Below, one piece after another: positions 27,801 to 36,362 of a DNA stretch of 64,000 nucleotides. The DNA is from Clostridium sp. K13 (GTDB lineage Bacteria; Bacillota; Clostridia; Clostridiales; Clostridiaceae): assembly GCF_019734195.1 (NCBI RefSeq), contig NZ_JAASHM010000010.1, forward strand, positions 50,193 to 114,192, given 5' to 3'. Position 1 is the first letter of the stretch. Each line of letters begins with the position of its first letter. The position numbers and the translations under genes are program-made. The notes beneath the pieces were generated by a model. The model saw only the letters and a list, made by a program, of their open reading frames with translations. It was not told the DNA's origin and ran no database searches.

Positions 27801-29678
27801 AATATAGGTCCAAACTATTCAATTTCATTTAGCGTAAATAGATCAACAGATAGTGATGAAAGTGAACAAATTCTATTTGAATCACCACAAGGATCATTTA
27901 AGGCTGTACAAAGTGAAACTGGTAAGGTTGGATTCTCAAGAGAAGGGTATAATTATTCTTTTAACTACACTCTTCCAAAGGGAGAATGGGTAGATATAAC
28001 TATAATAGGTAAAATTAATAAAACAGAACTTTATGTAAATGGAGAATATGTTGATGAGATAAGTAAATCAGGTTCTGAAGGAAAGTTTGGAACATTTGTA
28101 TTCCCATTAGAAACTGTTGGTAGTGAAACTAATGCATTTAAAGGACAAGTTGACAATTTAATTATTGCTAATGTAGCTACTATATATGATGAGACATTAA
28201 TACCACAATCACAAATGACTATAACTGCAACAAGTGAGCATCCTAATGTTGGAACTGAAGGTTTAGCTAGCTTTGCTTTAGATGGTGATGAAGGAACTAT
28301 ATGGCATACTAAATATTCTCCAAAGGATGAACTACCTCAAAGTGTAACTATAAATCTAGGTAACACTTATAAAGTAGATAGATTCACATATCTTCCAAGA
28401 CAAGCAGGAGGAACAAACGGGATAATAACTAAATATGCAATATACACAAGTATTGATGGAGAAGAATTTACAAAAGTTTCAGAAGGAAATTTTGAGAATA
28501 ATATTAAGTTAAAAACAATAAAGTTCGATACTCCTATTGAAGCAAATTATATTAAATTTGAAGCATTACAAGGTGTTGGTGGATTTGCAGCAGCGGCAGA
28601 ATTTAATGTTTATAAAGAAAAAGAAAATAATGAAGAAAAACCTGAAGTTAATAAGACTGCATTAAAATTTGCAATAGACTATGCTTTAGAAATAATAGAA
28701 AATGGTGATTTGGAAGATGTAGTACCTGCAGTTGTAAGAGAATTTAATGAAGCTTTAAATGAAGCTAAAAAAGTTTATGAAAATAATGAAGCAACAGCAG
28801 TTGAAGTTGATGCAACATTTAAGAGATTAACAAATGCCATTCATATGCTTGAATTTAAACAAGGTAATAAGGAAGCATTAAAGAATCTTATAGATAGTGC
28901 TGAAGCTTTAGATGAAAAAGTATATACTAATGAGTCTTGGATAAAGCTTGTTGAAGAGCTTGAAAAGGCTAAATCAGTATATAATGATGAAAATGCAATG
29001 CAAGATGAAGTTGATAAAGCAGCAGAGTCTTTAAAAGCTGCAATAGATAATTTAGTTATAAATAACGTAAACAAGGAAGAATTACAAAGTCTAGTAGATA
29101 AAATTTCTTCATTAAATAAAGATGAATATATAGAATCTACATGGAATGCACTAGAAAGTAAAGTTAATATTGCTGTAGGAATATTAAATAACAGCGATGC
29201 AACTCAAGCTGAAGTAGATAAGGCATATAATGATTTATTAGTATCTTATCTTGGATTAAGATTAAAACCAGATAAATCTAAGCTTGAAGATTTAGTAAAC
29301 AAAGTTAAGGAAATAGATTTATCAAAATATACAAAAGAAAGTGTTAATAATTTAAATCTTGCTTTAGCTACAGCTAGTGAGACTTTGGCTAATGATGAGG
29401 CTACTCAAAAAGATATTGATAAGGCAATTTCAGAACTTGAAATAGCTAAAGCTAATTTAGTTGCAAATTCAAATGAATCTAATAATTCAAATGGATCAAA
29501 CAACTCAAATGACAATACTAATAAACCAAATAGTAATGGGGATAAAGGTAATTCAAATTTAACAAACTCTCTACCAAAAACAGGTGCGGTAGTTTCTTCT
29601 GCAATTATAATTATTTTAGCAGTTGTAGTTGTAGGTGTAGGAGTTGTTATGATGAAAAAGAAAAAAACAGATAAATAA
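24855..29678 (+). CDS. Wall-anchored GH20 beta-N-acetylhexosaminidase
   Basis: A 1607-residue secreted enzyme. Order: signal peptide (1-~30); two F5/8-type CBM32-like modules (~43-185 and ~195-335), both with RWA and VDLG/IDLG core motifs; linker domain; GH20b-like domain (~435-560); GH20 barrel (~570-905) with the catalytic Asp-Glu pair D737-E738 in HIGSDEF; a laminin-G/concanavalin-like domain (~930-1110); a third CBM32-like module (~1120-1255); FIVAR-type repeats (~1265-1535); Asn/Ser spacer; LPKTG at about 1573 with hydrophobic segment and Lys-rich tail. It would trim terminal beta-GlcNAc/GalNAc from host glycans at the cell surface. RBS GAGAGGAG precedes ATG 24855; a long structured leader lies upstream. 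Confidence 0.92.
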   Translation: MRGLKKKKIINLSLATMLTFTMLISNVSAYVNTNDEKASEKVNLALNKAAFASSEETNTFTAKKVTDGIVDREGSKSSRWACERYENGPWVAIDLGQKQSFDEVNITWERRNVNSYKIEISDDSENWTSIYVGGGATDFVEAVNVGNQEARYIRVVIDDYSATAENVTWETVSIYEIEVYGEGTIVDQDPEPGVNIALNKTASASSIETNDFTGNKAFDGVVDRTTTKKSRWASAVSSDPQWLKVDLGKATKFDSFVIEWERRNSNNYRIQVSDDDSTWTDVYAANKYPANFRENIELSEAVKARYIRLYIDEHIANSEGVNWNTVSVYELEVYNGGIPEAPKTVSEVANNLVVQELTSEDTVLTMPSVPEGFEISFVGADYEEVIDYEMNIHKPLVDTNVEVNFEVRKGKEKATSPVIEITVPGAHNVEGNKKPTVIPELREWAGKSGNFTISNTSRIVINEESEAKLRETAEVFAKDYEDITGKEIEVVVSNSPKSGDFYIALNSNYPELREEGYYMNVDDFVSIEANTEQAIFLASRTILQILKQNEDFIPKGLVRDYPQYDIRGFMLDVGRKPISLDYLYEVVKTMSWYKMNDFQVHLNDNYIWLERDYSNIGEDAMNAYAAFRLESNDVGENGVSLTAQDLYYTKAEFGEFIDNSKVYGVNIVPEFDTPGHALAFVKAHPEYAYRDGQGENAAMLDVTNPEVIDYIKGIYDEYLDGGDDSVFRNATFHIGSDEFYGDSEEYRAYLDEMLKYVRDEKGRTTRVWGSLTHKSGSTPVTSENIEMNIWNCGWANPQAMYNQGYDLINTDDAYLYIVPGANYYMNYLNSQWLYNNWEVNKFSNGVVIPQGAKQMRGGMFALWNDMIDKSANGIVEYDLFDRTLPAIQVLAEKMWGEADDKTYNEFKEVVNEVSLAPNTNPKYEVESKTEKVIEYDFNNVNGNLVEDKSGNEYDSVGLNNSSIEEGTLNLNGENSYLKTPVKNIGPNYSISFSVNRSTDSDESEQILFESPQGSFKAVQSETGKVGFSREGYNYSFNYTLPKGEWVDITIIGKINKTELYVNGEYVDEISKSGSEGKFGTFVFPLETVGSETNAFKGQVDNLIIANVATIYDETLIPQSQMTITATSEHPNVGTEGLASFALDGDEGTIWHTKYSPKDELPQSVTINLGNTYKVDRFTYLPRQAGGTNGIITKYAIYTSIDGEEFTKVSEGNFENNIKLKTIKFDTPIEANYIKFEALQGVGGFAAAAEFNVYKEKENNEEKPEVNKTALKFAIDYALEIIENGDLEDVVPAVVREFNEALNEAKKVYENNEATAVEVDATFKRLTNAIHMLEFKQGNKEALKNLIDSAEALDEKVYTNESWIKLVEELEKAKSVYNDENAMQDEVDKAAESLKAAIDNLVINNVNKEELQSLVDKISSLNKDEYIESTWNALESKVNIAVGILNNSDATQAEVDKAYNDLLVSYLGLRLKPDKSKLEDLVNKVKEIDLSKYTKESVNNLNLALATASETLANDEATQKDIDKAISELEIAKANLVANSNESNNSNGSNNSNDNTNKPNSNGDKGNSNLTNSLPKTGAVVSSAIIIILAVVVVGVGVVMMKKKKTDK

Positions 29679-29685
29679 TTAAATT

Positions 29686-29715
29686 GGAAATGCCTTAATT
29701 AAGGCATTTCCATTA
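29686..29715 (+). terminator. Hairpin terminator after the GH20 gene
   Basis: GGAAATGCCTT and AAGGCATTTCC form a perfect 11-bp stem with an AATT loop. The T run is poor (ATTAAA), so partial read-through into the GH2 gene is possible. Confidence 0.65.
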
Positions 29716-29730
29716 AAGAGCTATATTATA

Positions 29731-29744
29731 GGTAAACGATTAAT
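29731..29744 (+). promoter_or_regulatory. Weak cre-like site upstream of the GH2 gene
   Basis: GGTAAACGATTAAT matches about 11 of 14 positions of the CcpA consensus, including the central CG. It lies 37 bases before the GH2 ATG. Confidence 0.3.
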
Positions 29745-29780
29745 ATAGATGATTAACATTAATAATAGGGGGAGAAGAGA

Positions 29781-32700
29781 ATGAAGTATAAGAAGATATT
29801 AAGCACTATTCTATCTTTAACACTAATAACTACATCTTCAGGAGTGGTAACATTTGCTGAAAGTATTGGTAATAAGGTGTCTAGGGTTAATATGGCAGAA
29901 ACGGGATTTCAACGTTCAACATTATTTAATGATGGATGGAAGTTTAATTTAGGTGATGTACCTGATGCTAAGAATAAAAATTATGATGATGAAGCATGGA
30001 GAAACCTAACATTACCTCATGATTGGAGTATAGAACAGGATTTTAACAAAAATTCACCATCTACTCATGAAGGTGGATTCTTAGATGGTGGTATTGGATG
30101 GTATAGAAAATCTTTTGTATTACCAAAGGAAATGGAAGGCAAAAAGATAACAATTGATTTTGATGGAGTTTATATGGATAGTTACATCTATGTAAATGGA
30201 GTACAGGTTGGTAATCATCCTTATGGATATACACCATTTTCATTTGATATAACAGATAATTTAATATGTGACGGAGTTACTGAAAATGTAATTTCAGTAA
30301 AGGTTAATAATAGACAGCCAAGTAGTAGATGGTATTCAGGAAGCGGTATATATAGAGATGTTAAGCTTACTGTAACAGATAAAGTTCATGTAGAACAATA
30401 TGGAACATATGTAACTACACCTAACTTAAAGAGTGAATATTCAACAGGTAAGGCTACTGTTAATATAAAAACAGATATAGCAAATGAAGAAGGTAGTGAT
30501 AAAGAAGTTACTTTAGTTTCAACTATATATGATAGTGAGGGAAATGTAGTTGGAGATAGTAGCTCAACGCAAGTTATAACAGCAAATAGTACTTATAAAT
30601 ATGATCAAAATGTAGAGGTTCAAAATCCTAAGCTTTGGGGAACTGAAAATCCATATTTATATGATGTTGTTACAAAGGTATTAATTAATAATGAAGTTGT
30701 AGATGAGTATACAACAGAATTTGGTATGAGATGGTTTGATTTTACTACTGATAATGGTTTCTTCTTAAATGGTGAACAAATGAAGCTTGAAGGAGTTTGT
30801 ATGCATCATGATCAAGGAGCTTTAGGGGCGGTTGCAAATGAAGCTGCAATAAGAAGACAAGTTAAAAAATTAAAGGATATGGGAGTAAACTCTATAAGAG
30901 TTACACATAACCCTGCAGCTCAAACATTAATAGATATTTGTAATGAAGAGGGAATTCTATTAATAGATGAAGCATTTGATACTTGGTATGGTGGTAAGAA
31001 GACTTATGACTATGGAAGATTCTTTGAACAAAAATCAATTCATGGTGATATGACTTGGGCAGAATATGATGTTAAGCAAATGGTTAATAGAGGAAAGAAT
31101 GCTCCAAGTATAATTATGTGGTCTCTTGGTAATGAAATTTGGGAAACAAACCAAACAAAGGCTGTACAAACAGCACAAAACCTTCAAAGTTGGGTTAAGG
31201 AAATAGACACTACAAGACCAACAACTTTAGGAGAGGATAAATTTAGAATGGGATCTGGAACAGGTGCTCATGAAAATGTAGCTAATGTATTTGATGTTGT
31301 TGGATTTAACTATGCTGAAGCAAACTATGATTCTTTCCATGAAAAATATCCAGATTGGGTTTTATATGGATCAGAAACATCTTCAGCAACTAGAAGTCGT
31401 GGATTCTATGCACATCCAGAAAGTACAAATCAAATGGATAAACATGACAACTTACAACAATCAGATTATGATAATGATCATGTAGGTTGGGGAAGAACTG
31501 CAGAAGATGCATGGAAAAGAGATAGAGACAAAGAATATATTTTAGGTGAATATATTTGGACTGGATTTGACTATATAGGAGAACCAACTCCATATTATAG
31601 CACTTTCCCATCTAAGTCTTCATATTTTGGAGCAATAGACACAGCAGGTTTTGAGAAGGATATATATTATTTCTATCAAAGTCAATGGTCTAATGAGCCA
31701 ATGGTACACTTACTACCACATTGGAATTGGGAAAATGATGATAGTATAAAAGTTGATGGTAATAAGATATTAGTTAAAGCATATACAAATGCAAATAGTG
31801 TAGATTTATATTATAACGAAGATGTTAATAGTAATGAATTAGGATCATTAGTTGCAAGTGATGAATATGAAGTTACTAATGCTGGATATAATGGACAATA
31901 TAAAGAAACTAGTGATGGTAAATTACATTTAGAGTTTAGAGTTGAATATAGACCAGGTAAATTAACAGCTGTTGCAAAGGATGAAAATGGTCAAGAAATT
32001 GCAAGAGATGTAGTTAAAACTGCAAATGAAGCTAAAGCAATAGATTTAAGTGCAGATAGACAAGTTATAGAAGCAGATGGATATGATTTATCATATATAA
32101 CTGTTGATATAGTTGATGAAAATGGAACATTAGTACCAGATGCAAGTAATTTAGTTAATTTTGAAGTTAGTGGTAATGGTGTAATTGTTGGTGTTGATAA
32201 TGGTAATGCAGCAAGTGTTGAAAGATATAAGGATAATAAAAGAGAAGCCTTTAATGGTAAAGCTTTAGTAATTGTTCAATCAACTAAGAATGCTGGTTCA
32301 TTTACTTTAACAGCAACAAGTAATGGTTTATCTACTGATACTATAAATGTTTATACAGTAGAAGAAGAGGATTTAGATAAAAATAAGATTGTTGGATATG
32401 ATGTTAGTGATATTACAGTTCCTGTAAATGGTGAATTAAATTTACCTAAAACAGTAACAGCATTATACACTGATGGAACTAAGAATGATGTTAATGTTAC
32501 TTGGGAAGAGGTTTCAAGTGATAAGTTAGCACAACCAGGAACATTTAAGGTAACTGGAAGTATAGAAAATAGTAATATACCTGTAGTTATAAATGTTGTA
32601 GTTAGAGATATGATTGGAGCTCAAGATGTAAGAATACTAACAGCTGTTAATCAATTAGTAACTCTTCCTAATACTACATCAGTAGTGTTTAACGATGGAA

Positions 32701-35700
32701 CTACAGAGGAACATGGTGTTACTTGGGAAAGAACATTAACAGCAGAAGATGTAGCTAGTGTTGGTACAGTTGAAATTCTAGGAACTATTGAAGGTGTATC
32801 AGGAATAAAAGCAAAAGCTATAATAGTAGTTTCTAATAATTATGAAGAAAAGAATGTTGCTTTAAGAGAAAATGGAGAATATCCAAAGGCATTTACATCA
32901 TATTCTGGACCAGACAACATTAATAATATAAATGATGGTGTAATTTCTAAGGGAAATAGTCCTCAAAATAGATGGACAAACTGGGGAAAAGGAAGTCAAA
33001 ATTATGATGATTATGTAGGTATTGAATTTAATAGAGAATATACAATAAATAAAATAGGACTTTCTCTTTATAGTGATCATGGAGTAGCAATACCAAGTGA
33101 AATAATAGTAGAATACTTTAATGGAACAGATTGGGTACAAGTAGCAAATCAAAGTAAAACTACTGGCTTCACAGTAGAGGGAACAGAAGAAATAACTTTT
33201 GATGCGGTAACTACAACAAAGATAAGAGCATTATTAAAAGAGGATACAGCACAAAATAAAGCTGTTGGGCTTACTGAATTTGAAGTTTACTCAAATGTTA
33301 TGGTTAGTGAAGGAACTGCCTTATTAAATGATATAAAGGTAAATGGAGTGACTGTTGAAGGATTTGAAGAAAACACTACTGAATATTCAGTTATTATTCC
33401 TTATGGATCTGAAATTCCAGAGGTTTCGGCTACAGCTAAAGATAATGCAAGTATATTTGTAGTACCTGCACTTACAACTAATGGAGTAGCAAAAGTTTTA
33501 GTAACTGCTGAAGATGGAATTACTAAAAAGGTATATTCAATTAGATTTAAGGAAGAAGCAGCTAAGTTAGATAATGTAGAAATATCATTATCAAAGGAAA
33601 ATATAATAGAAGATGATATTGTTGATATTAATGTAAATGCTAAGTTACAAGATAATAGTACAGTAGAAATGTCTAATTTAGATATAAAATACTATGCAAC
33701 ATCTGAAAATAATGGAGAAGTAAAAATAGAAGGAAATAAACTTACAGCATATACAGCAGGTGATATAAGCTTATATGCAGATGTAACTTATAAGGGTGTA
33801 ACAAAGAGTAGTAATACATTAAAATTTACTATTTCAGAAAACACTGCAGATAAGACTGCAATAGCATATGAAAAAGTTATTGTTGAAACTGAAAAAGGAG
33901 TTAAGCCAGAGCTTCCAGCAAAGGTTAAAGCTACTTTTGACATTGGATTACCAAGGGATGTAGAAGTAACTTGGGATGAAATTGATGAAGCAAAATATAA
34001 TGAGTATGGTGTATTTGAAGTTAAAGGAACTGTAGAAGGTCAAGAATTAAAGGCAACAGCTAAAGTTGTAGTTAAGGGAATTTCTGCATTAGGAAACTTA
34101 GCATTAGTAACTAATGTTGGTGTTGAACCTACTTTACCAGATACAGTTAAAGCGTATTATACAGATGGAACAGTTAAGGATTTAGCTGTTGTTTGGGAAG
34201 AGTATAACAAAGAATTATTACTACAAGAAGGTGTATTTGAAGTAACTGGAGTTGTTGATGGTGTAGATATTATAGCAAAAGCAAATATCAGAGTTTCTTC
34301 TGAGGTTGTTAAGGGTGATAATATAGCTAGAGCTAGAAATGGATATGACCTTCCAATGGCAATTGCTTCATATACGAATGATACAACAGTAGATTCTGCT
34401 TCTCAAGATAGTATAGAAAAGGTTAATGATGGATTAATAGAGCATAATCCAAGTGCAGCTAATAATAGATGGTCAAACTGGAAGAGAACAGATAAGCATA
34501 CTAGCGAATGGGTTGGTATTATGTTTGGTGTTGCAGATCCACTAGAAAGATATATCAATAACTTAGAAGTTGATTTCTTTGAAGATAACGGTACAAAGAT
34601 TCCTAGTAATATAACAATTCAATACTATGTTGGTAATGAAATTGTTAAACCTAGCAATCCTGCTCATGTTTTAAAAGAAGAAAGCTCACCATTAAATGAT
34701 GATAACAATTGGAGAGATGTAACTAACTTAGTTACAAATCCAACTTCAACATCAGGATCAGCTACTAATTACTACACATTTGATATGGTAAAAACTTATG
34801 CATTAAGAATTAAGATGGATGCACAAACAAATATGGGATTAGGTATAACTGAAATTAAGGCTTTTGAAGAAAGAGTAGTGGCAAATAATGATTTTGAAGT
34901 GAAATCTATTAAAGCTAATGGCAATGCTTTAGAAGGATTTAATCCAGAAACTTTAGATTATTCATTAACACTTAAGAATGATGAAGCTTTACCAGAGATA
35001 ACAGTAGATGTAAATAATAATGCATCAGTAACAACTGTTTACACAGTAGAAAGTAGTGAAAAATCTACTTATTCTATTAATGGTAAAGAAAAAATTGATG
35101 TAGTAATTACATCAGAAGATGGATTAAAGGAAGTAAAATATACAATTTCAATAACAAGAGAAGCTGGAGATGGAGAAAGCACTGTTGATAAATCATTATT
35201 ACAATATACAATTGAATATGCTGAAGAAGTAAAAGCAGATGACGCATTAGAAGGTGTAGTTCCTGCAGTAGTTAGGGAATTTAATGCTGCTTTAGAACAA
35301 GCTAAGATTGTATTAGCAAATGAAAAGGCTACTGAAGCTGAAGTAGATGCAATTACTAACAGATTATTAAATGCTATTTGGATGTTAGAGTTTAAGGGTG
35401 GAGATAAAGAAACTCTTAAGGCAAATATTGAGTTAGCAGAAAAATTAAATGAAAAAGATTATACTAAGGAATCATGGGCAAAATTACAAGAAGAGTTGAC
35501 TATAGCTAAGGAAGTGTATGAAGATGAAAATGCTCTTGCTGCTGATATAGAAGATGCAACTAATAATTTAAAAGATGCAATAAACTCTTTAGTTAAGAAA
35601 GATGTAAACAAAGAATTACTTCAAGGGCTTGTAGATATGATAAGTGAATTAAATTCAGATGAATATATAGACAGCACTTGGAAGAATATAGAGAAGGTCT

Positions 35701-36275
35701 TAGAGTCAGCTAATGAAATATTAGTGAATGAAGATGCAACTCAAGAACAAGTAGATACAGCCTATGATAATTTATTAAGAGCTTACTTAGAGTTAAGATT
35801 AAAACCAAGTAAGGATAAACTTGAGGATTTAATAAATAAGGCTGAATCTTTAAATAAGGAAGATTACACAGAAAAGACTTGGAAAAAATTCGAAAAAGCA
35901 TTACAAAAGGCAAAAGTAGTTATGTCTGATGAAAATGCAAGTGAAAAAGATATTACAAAAGCTGAAGATGAATTAGATGTAGCAATGCAAGGTTTAATTG
36001 CATCAAATTCAGGAAATGACAATAGTAATTCAGGTAACGGAAATAATGATGAAAATAATAATGGAGCAACAAACAATAACGGAAATGCAAATAGTAATGG
36101 AAATAATAACAACAATAATTCTAATACTAATAGTAACAGTAGCAATAGTAATAATAGCAATACTAGCCTACCTAAAACAGGAGCTGCTACTTCTGCAGTG
36201 ACAGTATTAGCATTAGGAGCTTTACTTGCAGGATGTGGAACTAGTATGATAAAGAGAAAAGAAGATGAAAAATAA
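29781..36275 (+). CDS. Wall-anchored GH2 beta-galactosidase (BgaA-like)
   Basis: A 2164-residue secreted enzyme. Order: signal peptide (1-28); GH2 sugar-binding domain (~40-195); GH2 immunoglobulin-like domain (~200-300); GH2 barrel (~305-610) with acid/base E452 in WSLGNEIWE and nucleophile E532 in YGSETSSATR; further beta domains; several Ig-like group-4 domains of the 'WEE...G.F.V.G.' type (~870-1020, ~1355-1500); two CBM32-like regions (~1020-1170 and ~1510-1690); cadherin-like/F5 linkers; FIVAR-type repeats (~1805-2070); an Asn/Ser/Gly spacer of ~55 residues; LPKTG from about 2130, hydrophobic segment, KRKEDEK tail. The plan is that of pneumococcal BgaA, so beta-galactosidase on host N-glycans or mucins is likely; another GH2 specificity cannot be excluded. 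RBS GGGGGAGAAG precedes ATG 29781. Confidence 0.88.
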   Translation: MKYKKILSTILSLTLITTSSGVVTFAESIGNKVSRVNMAETGFQRSTLFNDGWKFNLGDVPDAKNKNYDDEAWRNLTLPHDWSIEQDFNKNSPSTHEGGFLDGGIGWYRKSFVLPKEMEGKKITIDFDGVYMDSYIYVNGVQVGNHPYGYTPFSFDITDNLICDGVTENVISVKVNNRQPSSRWYSGSGIYRDVKLTVTDKVHVEQYGTYVTTPNLKSEYSTGKATVNIKTDIANEEGSDKEVTLVSTIYDSEGNVVGDSSSTQVITANSTYKYDQNVEVQNPKLWGTENPYLYDVVTKVLINNEVVDEYTTEFGMRWFDFTTDNGFFLNGEQMKLEGVCMHHDQGALGAVANEAAIRRQVKKLKDMGVNSIRVTHNPAAQTLIDICNEEGILLIDEAFDTWYGGKKTYDYGRFFEQKSIHGDMTWAEYDVKQMVNRGKNAPSIIMWSLGNEIWETNQTKAVQTAQNLQSWVKEIDTTRPTTLGEDKFRMGSGTGAHENVANVFDVVGFNYAEANYDSFHEKYPDWVLYGSETSSATRSRGFYAHPESTNQMDKHDNLQQSDYDNDHVGWGRTAEDAWKRDRDKEYILGEYIWTGFDYIGEPTPYYSTFPSKSSYFGAIDTAGFEKDIYYFYQSQWSNEPMVHLLPHWNWENDDSIKVDGNKILVKAYTNANSVDLYYNEDVNSNELGSLVASDEYEVTNAGYNGQYKETSDGKLHLEFRVEYRPGKLTAVAKDENGQEIARDVVKTANEAKAIDLSADRQVIEADGYDLSYITVDIVDENGTLVPDASNLVNFEVSGNGVIVGVDNGNAASVERYKDNKREAFNGKALVIVQSTKNAGSFTLTATSNGLSTDTINVYTVEEEDLDKNKIVGYDVSDITVPVNGELNLPKTVTALYTDGTKNDVNVTWEEVSSDKLAQPGTFKVTGSIENSNIPVVINVVVRDMIGAQDVRILTAVNQLVTLPNTTSVVFNDGTTEEHGVTWERTLTAEDVASVGTVEILGTIEGVSGIKAKAIIVVSNNYEEKNVALRENGEYPKAFTSYSGPDNINNINDGVISKGNSPQNRWTNWGKGSQNYDDYVGIEFNREYTINKIGLSLYSDHGVAIPSEIIVEYFNGTDWVQVANQSKTTGFTVEGTEEITFDAVTTTKIRALLKEDTAQNKAVGLTEFEVYSNVMVSEGTALLNDIKVNGVTVEGFEENTTEYSVIIPYGSEIPEVSATAKDNASIFVVPALTTNGVAKVLVTAEDGITKKVYSIRFKEEAAKLDNVEISLSKENIIEDDIVDINVNAKLQDNSTVEMSNLDIKYYATSENNGEVKIEGNKLTAYTAGDISLYADVTYKGVTKSSNTLKFTISENTADKTAIAYEKVIVETEKGVKPELPAKVKATFDIGLPRDVEVTWDEIDEAKYNEYGVFEVKGTVEGQELKATAKVVVKGISALGNLALVTNVGVEPTLPDTVKAYYTDGTVKDLAVVWEEYNKELLLQEGVFEVTGVVDGVDIIAKANIRVSSEVVKGDNIARARNGYDLPMAIASYTNDTTVDSASQDSIEKVNDGLIEHNPSAANNRWSNWKRTDKHTSEWVGIMFGVADPLERYINNLEVDFFEDNGTKIPSNITIQYYVGNEIVKPSNPAHVLKEESSPLNDDNNWRDVTNLVTNPTSTSGSATNYYTFDMVKTYALRIKMDAQTNMGLGITEIKAFEERVVANNDFEVKSIKANGNALEGFNPETLDYSLTLKNDEALPEITVDVNNNASVTTVYTVESSEKSTYSINGKEKIDVVITSEDGLKEVKYTISITREAGDGESTVDKSLLQYTIEYAEEVKADDALEGVVPAVVREFNAALEQAKIVLANEKATEAEVDAITNRLLNAIWMLEFKGGDKETLKANIELAEKLNEKDYTKESWAKLQEELTIAKEVYEDENALAADIEDATNNLKDAINSLVKKDVNKELLQGLVDMISELNSDEYIDSTWKNIEKVLESANEILVNEDATQEQVDTAYDNLLRAYLELRLKPSKDKLEDLINKAESLNKEDYTEKTWKKFEKALQKAKVVMSDENASEKDITKAEDELDVAMQGLIASNSGNDNSNSGNGNNDENNNGATNNNGNANSNGNNNNNNSNTNSNSSNSNNSNTSLPKTGAATSAVTVLALGALLAGCGTSMIKRKEDEK

Positions 36276-36319
36276 TCCTTATTGTATTAAATAAAATATG
36301 TAATATTTATTAAGGAAAG

Positions 36320-36357
36320 AGGCTATCTCAAAATAATTTTGAGATAGCCTTTATTTA
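36320..36357. terminator. Terminator between convergent genes
   Basis: A 14-bp perfect stem (36320-36333 with 36337-36350) followed by TTATTTATATT; serves the GH2 gene and probably the convergent minus-strand gene. Confidence 0.85.
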
Positions 36358-36362
36358 TATTA

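Noticed and set aside
35864..36160. Minus-strand poly-Leu frame opposite the GH2 spacer
   Set aside because: It is the complement of the Asn/Ser-rich spacer and is not a real protein.
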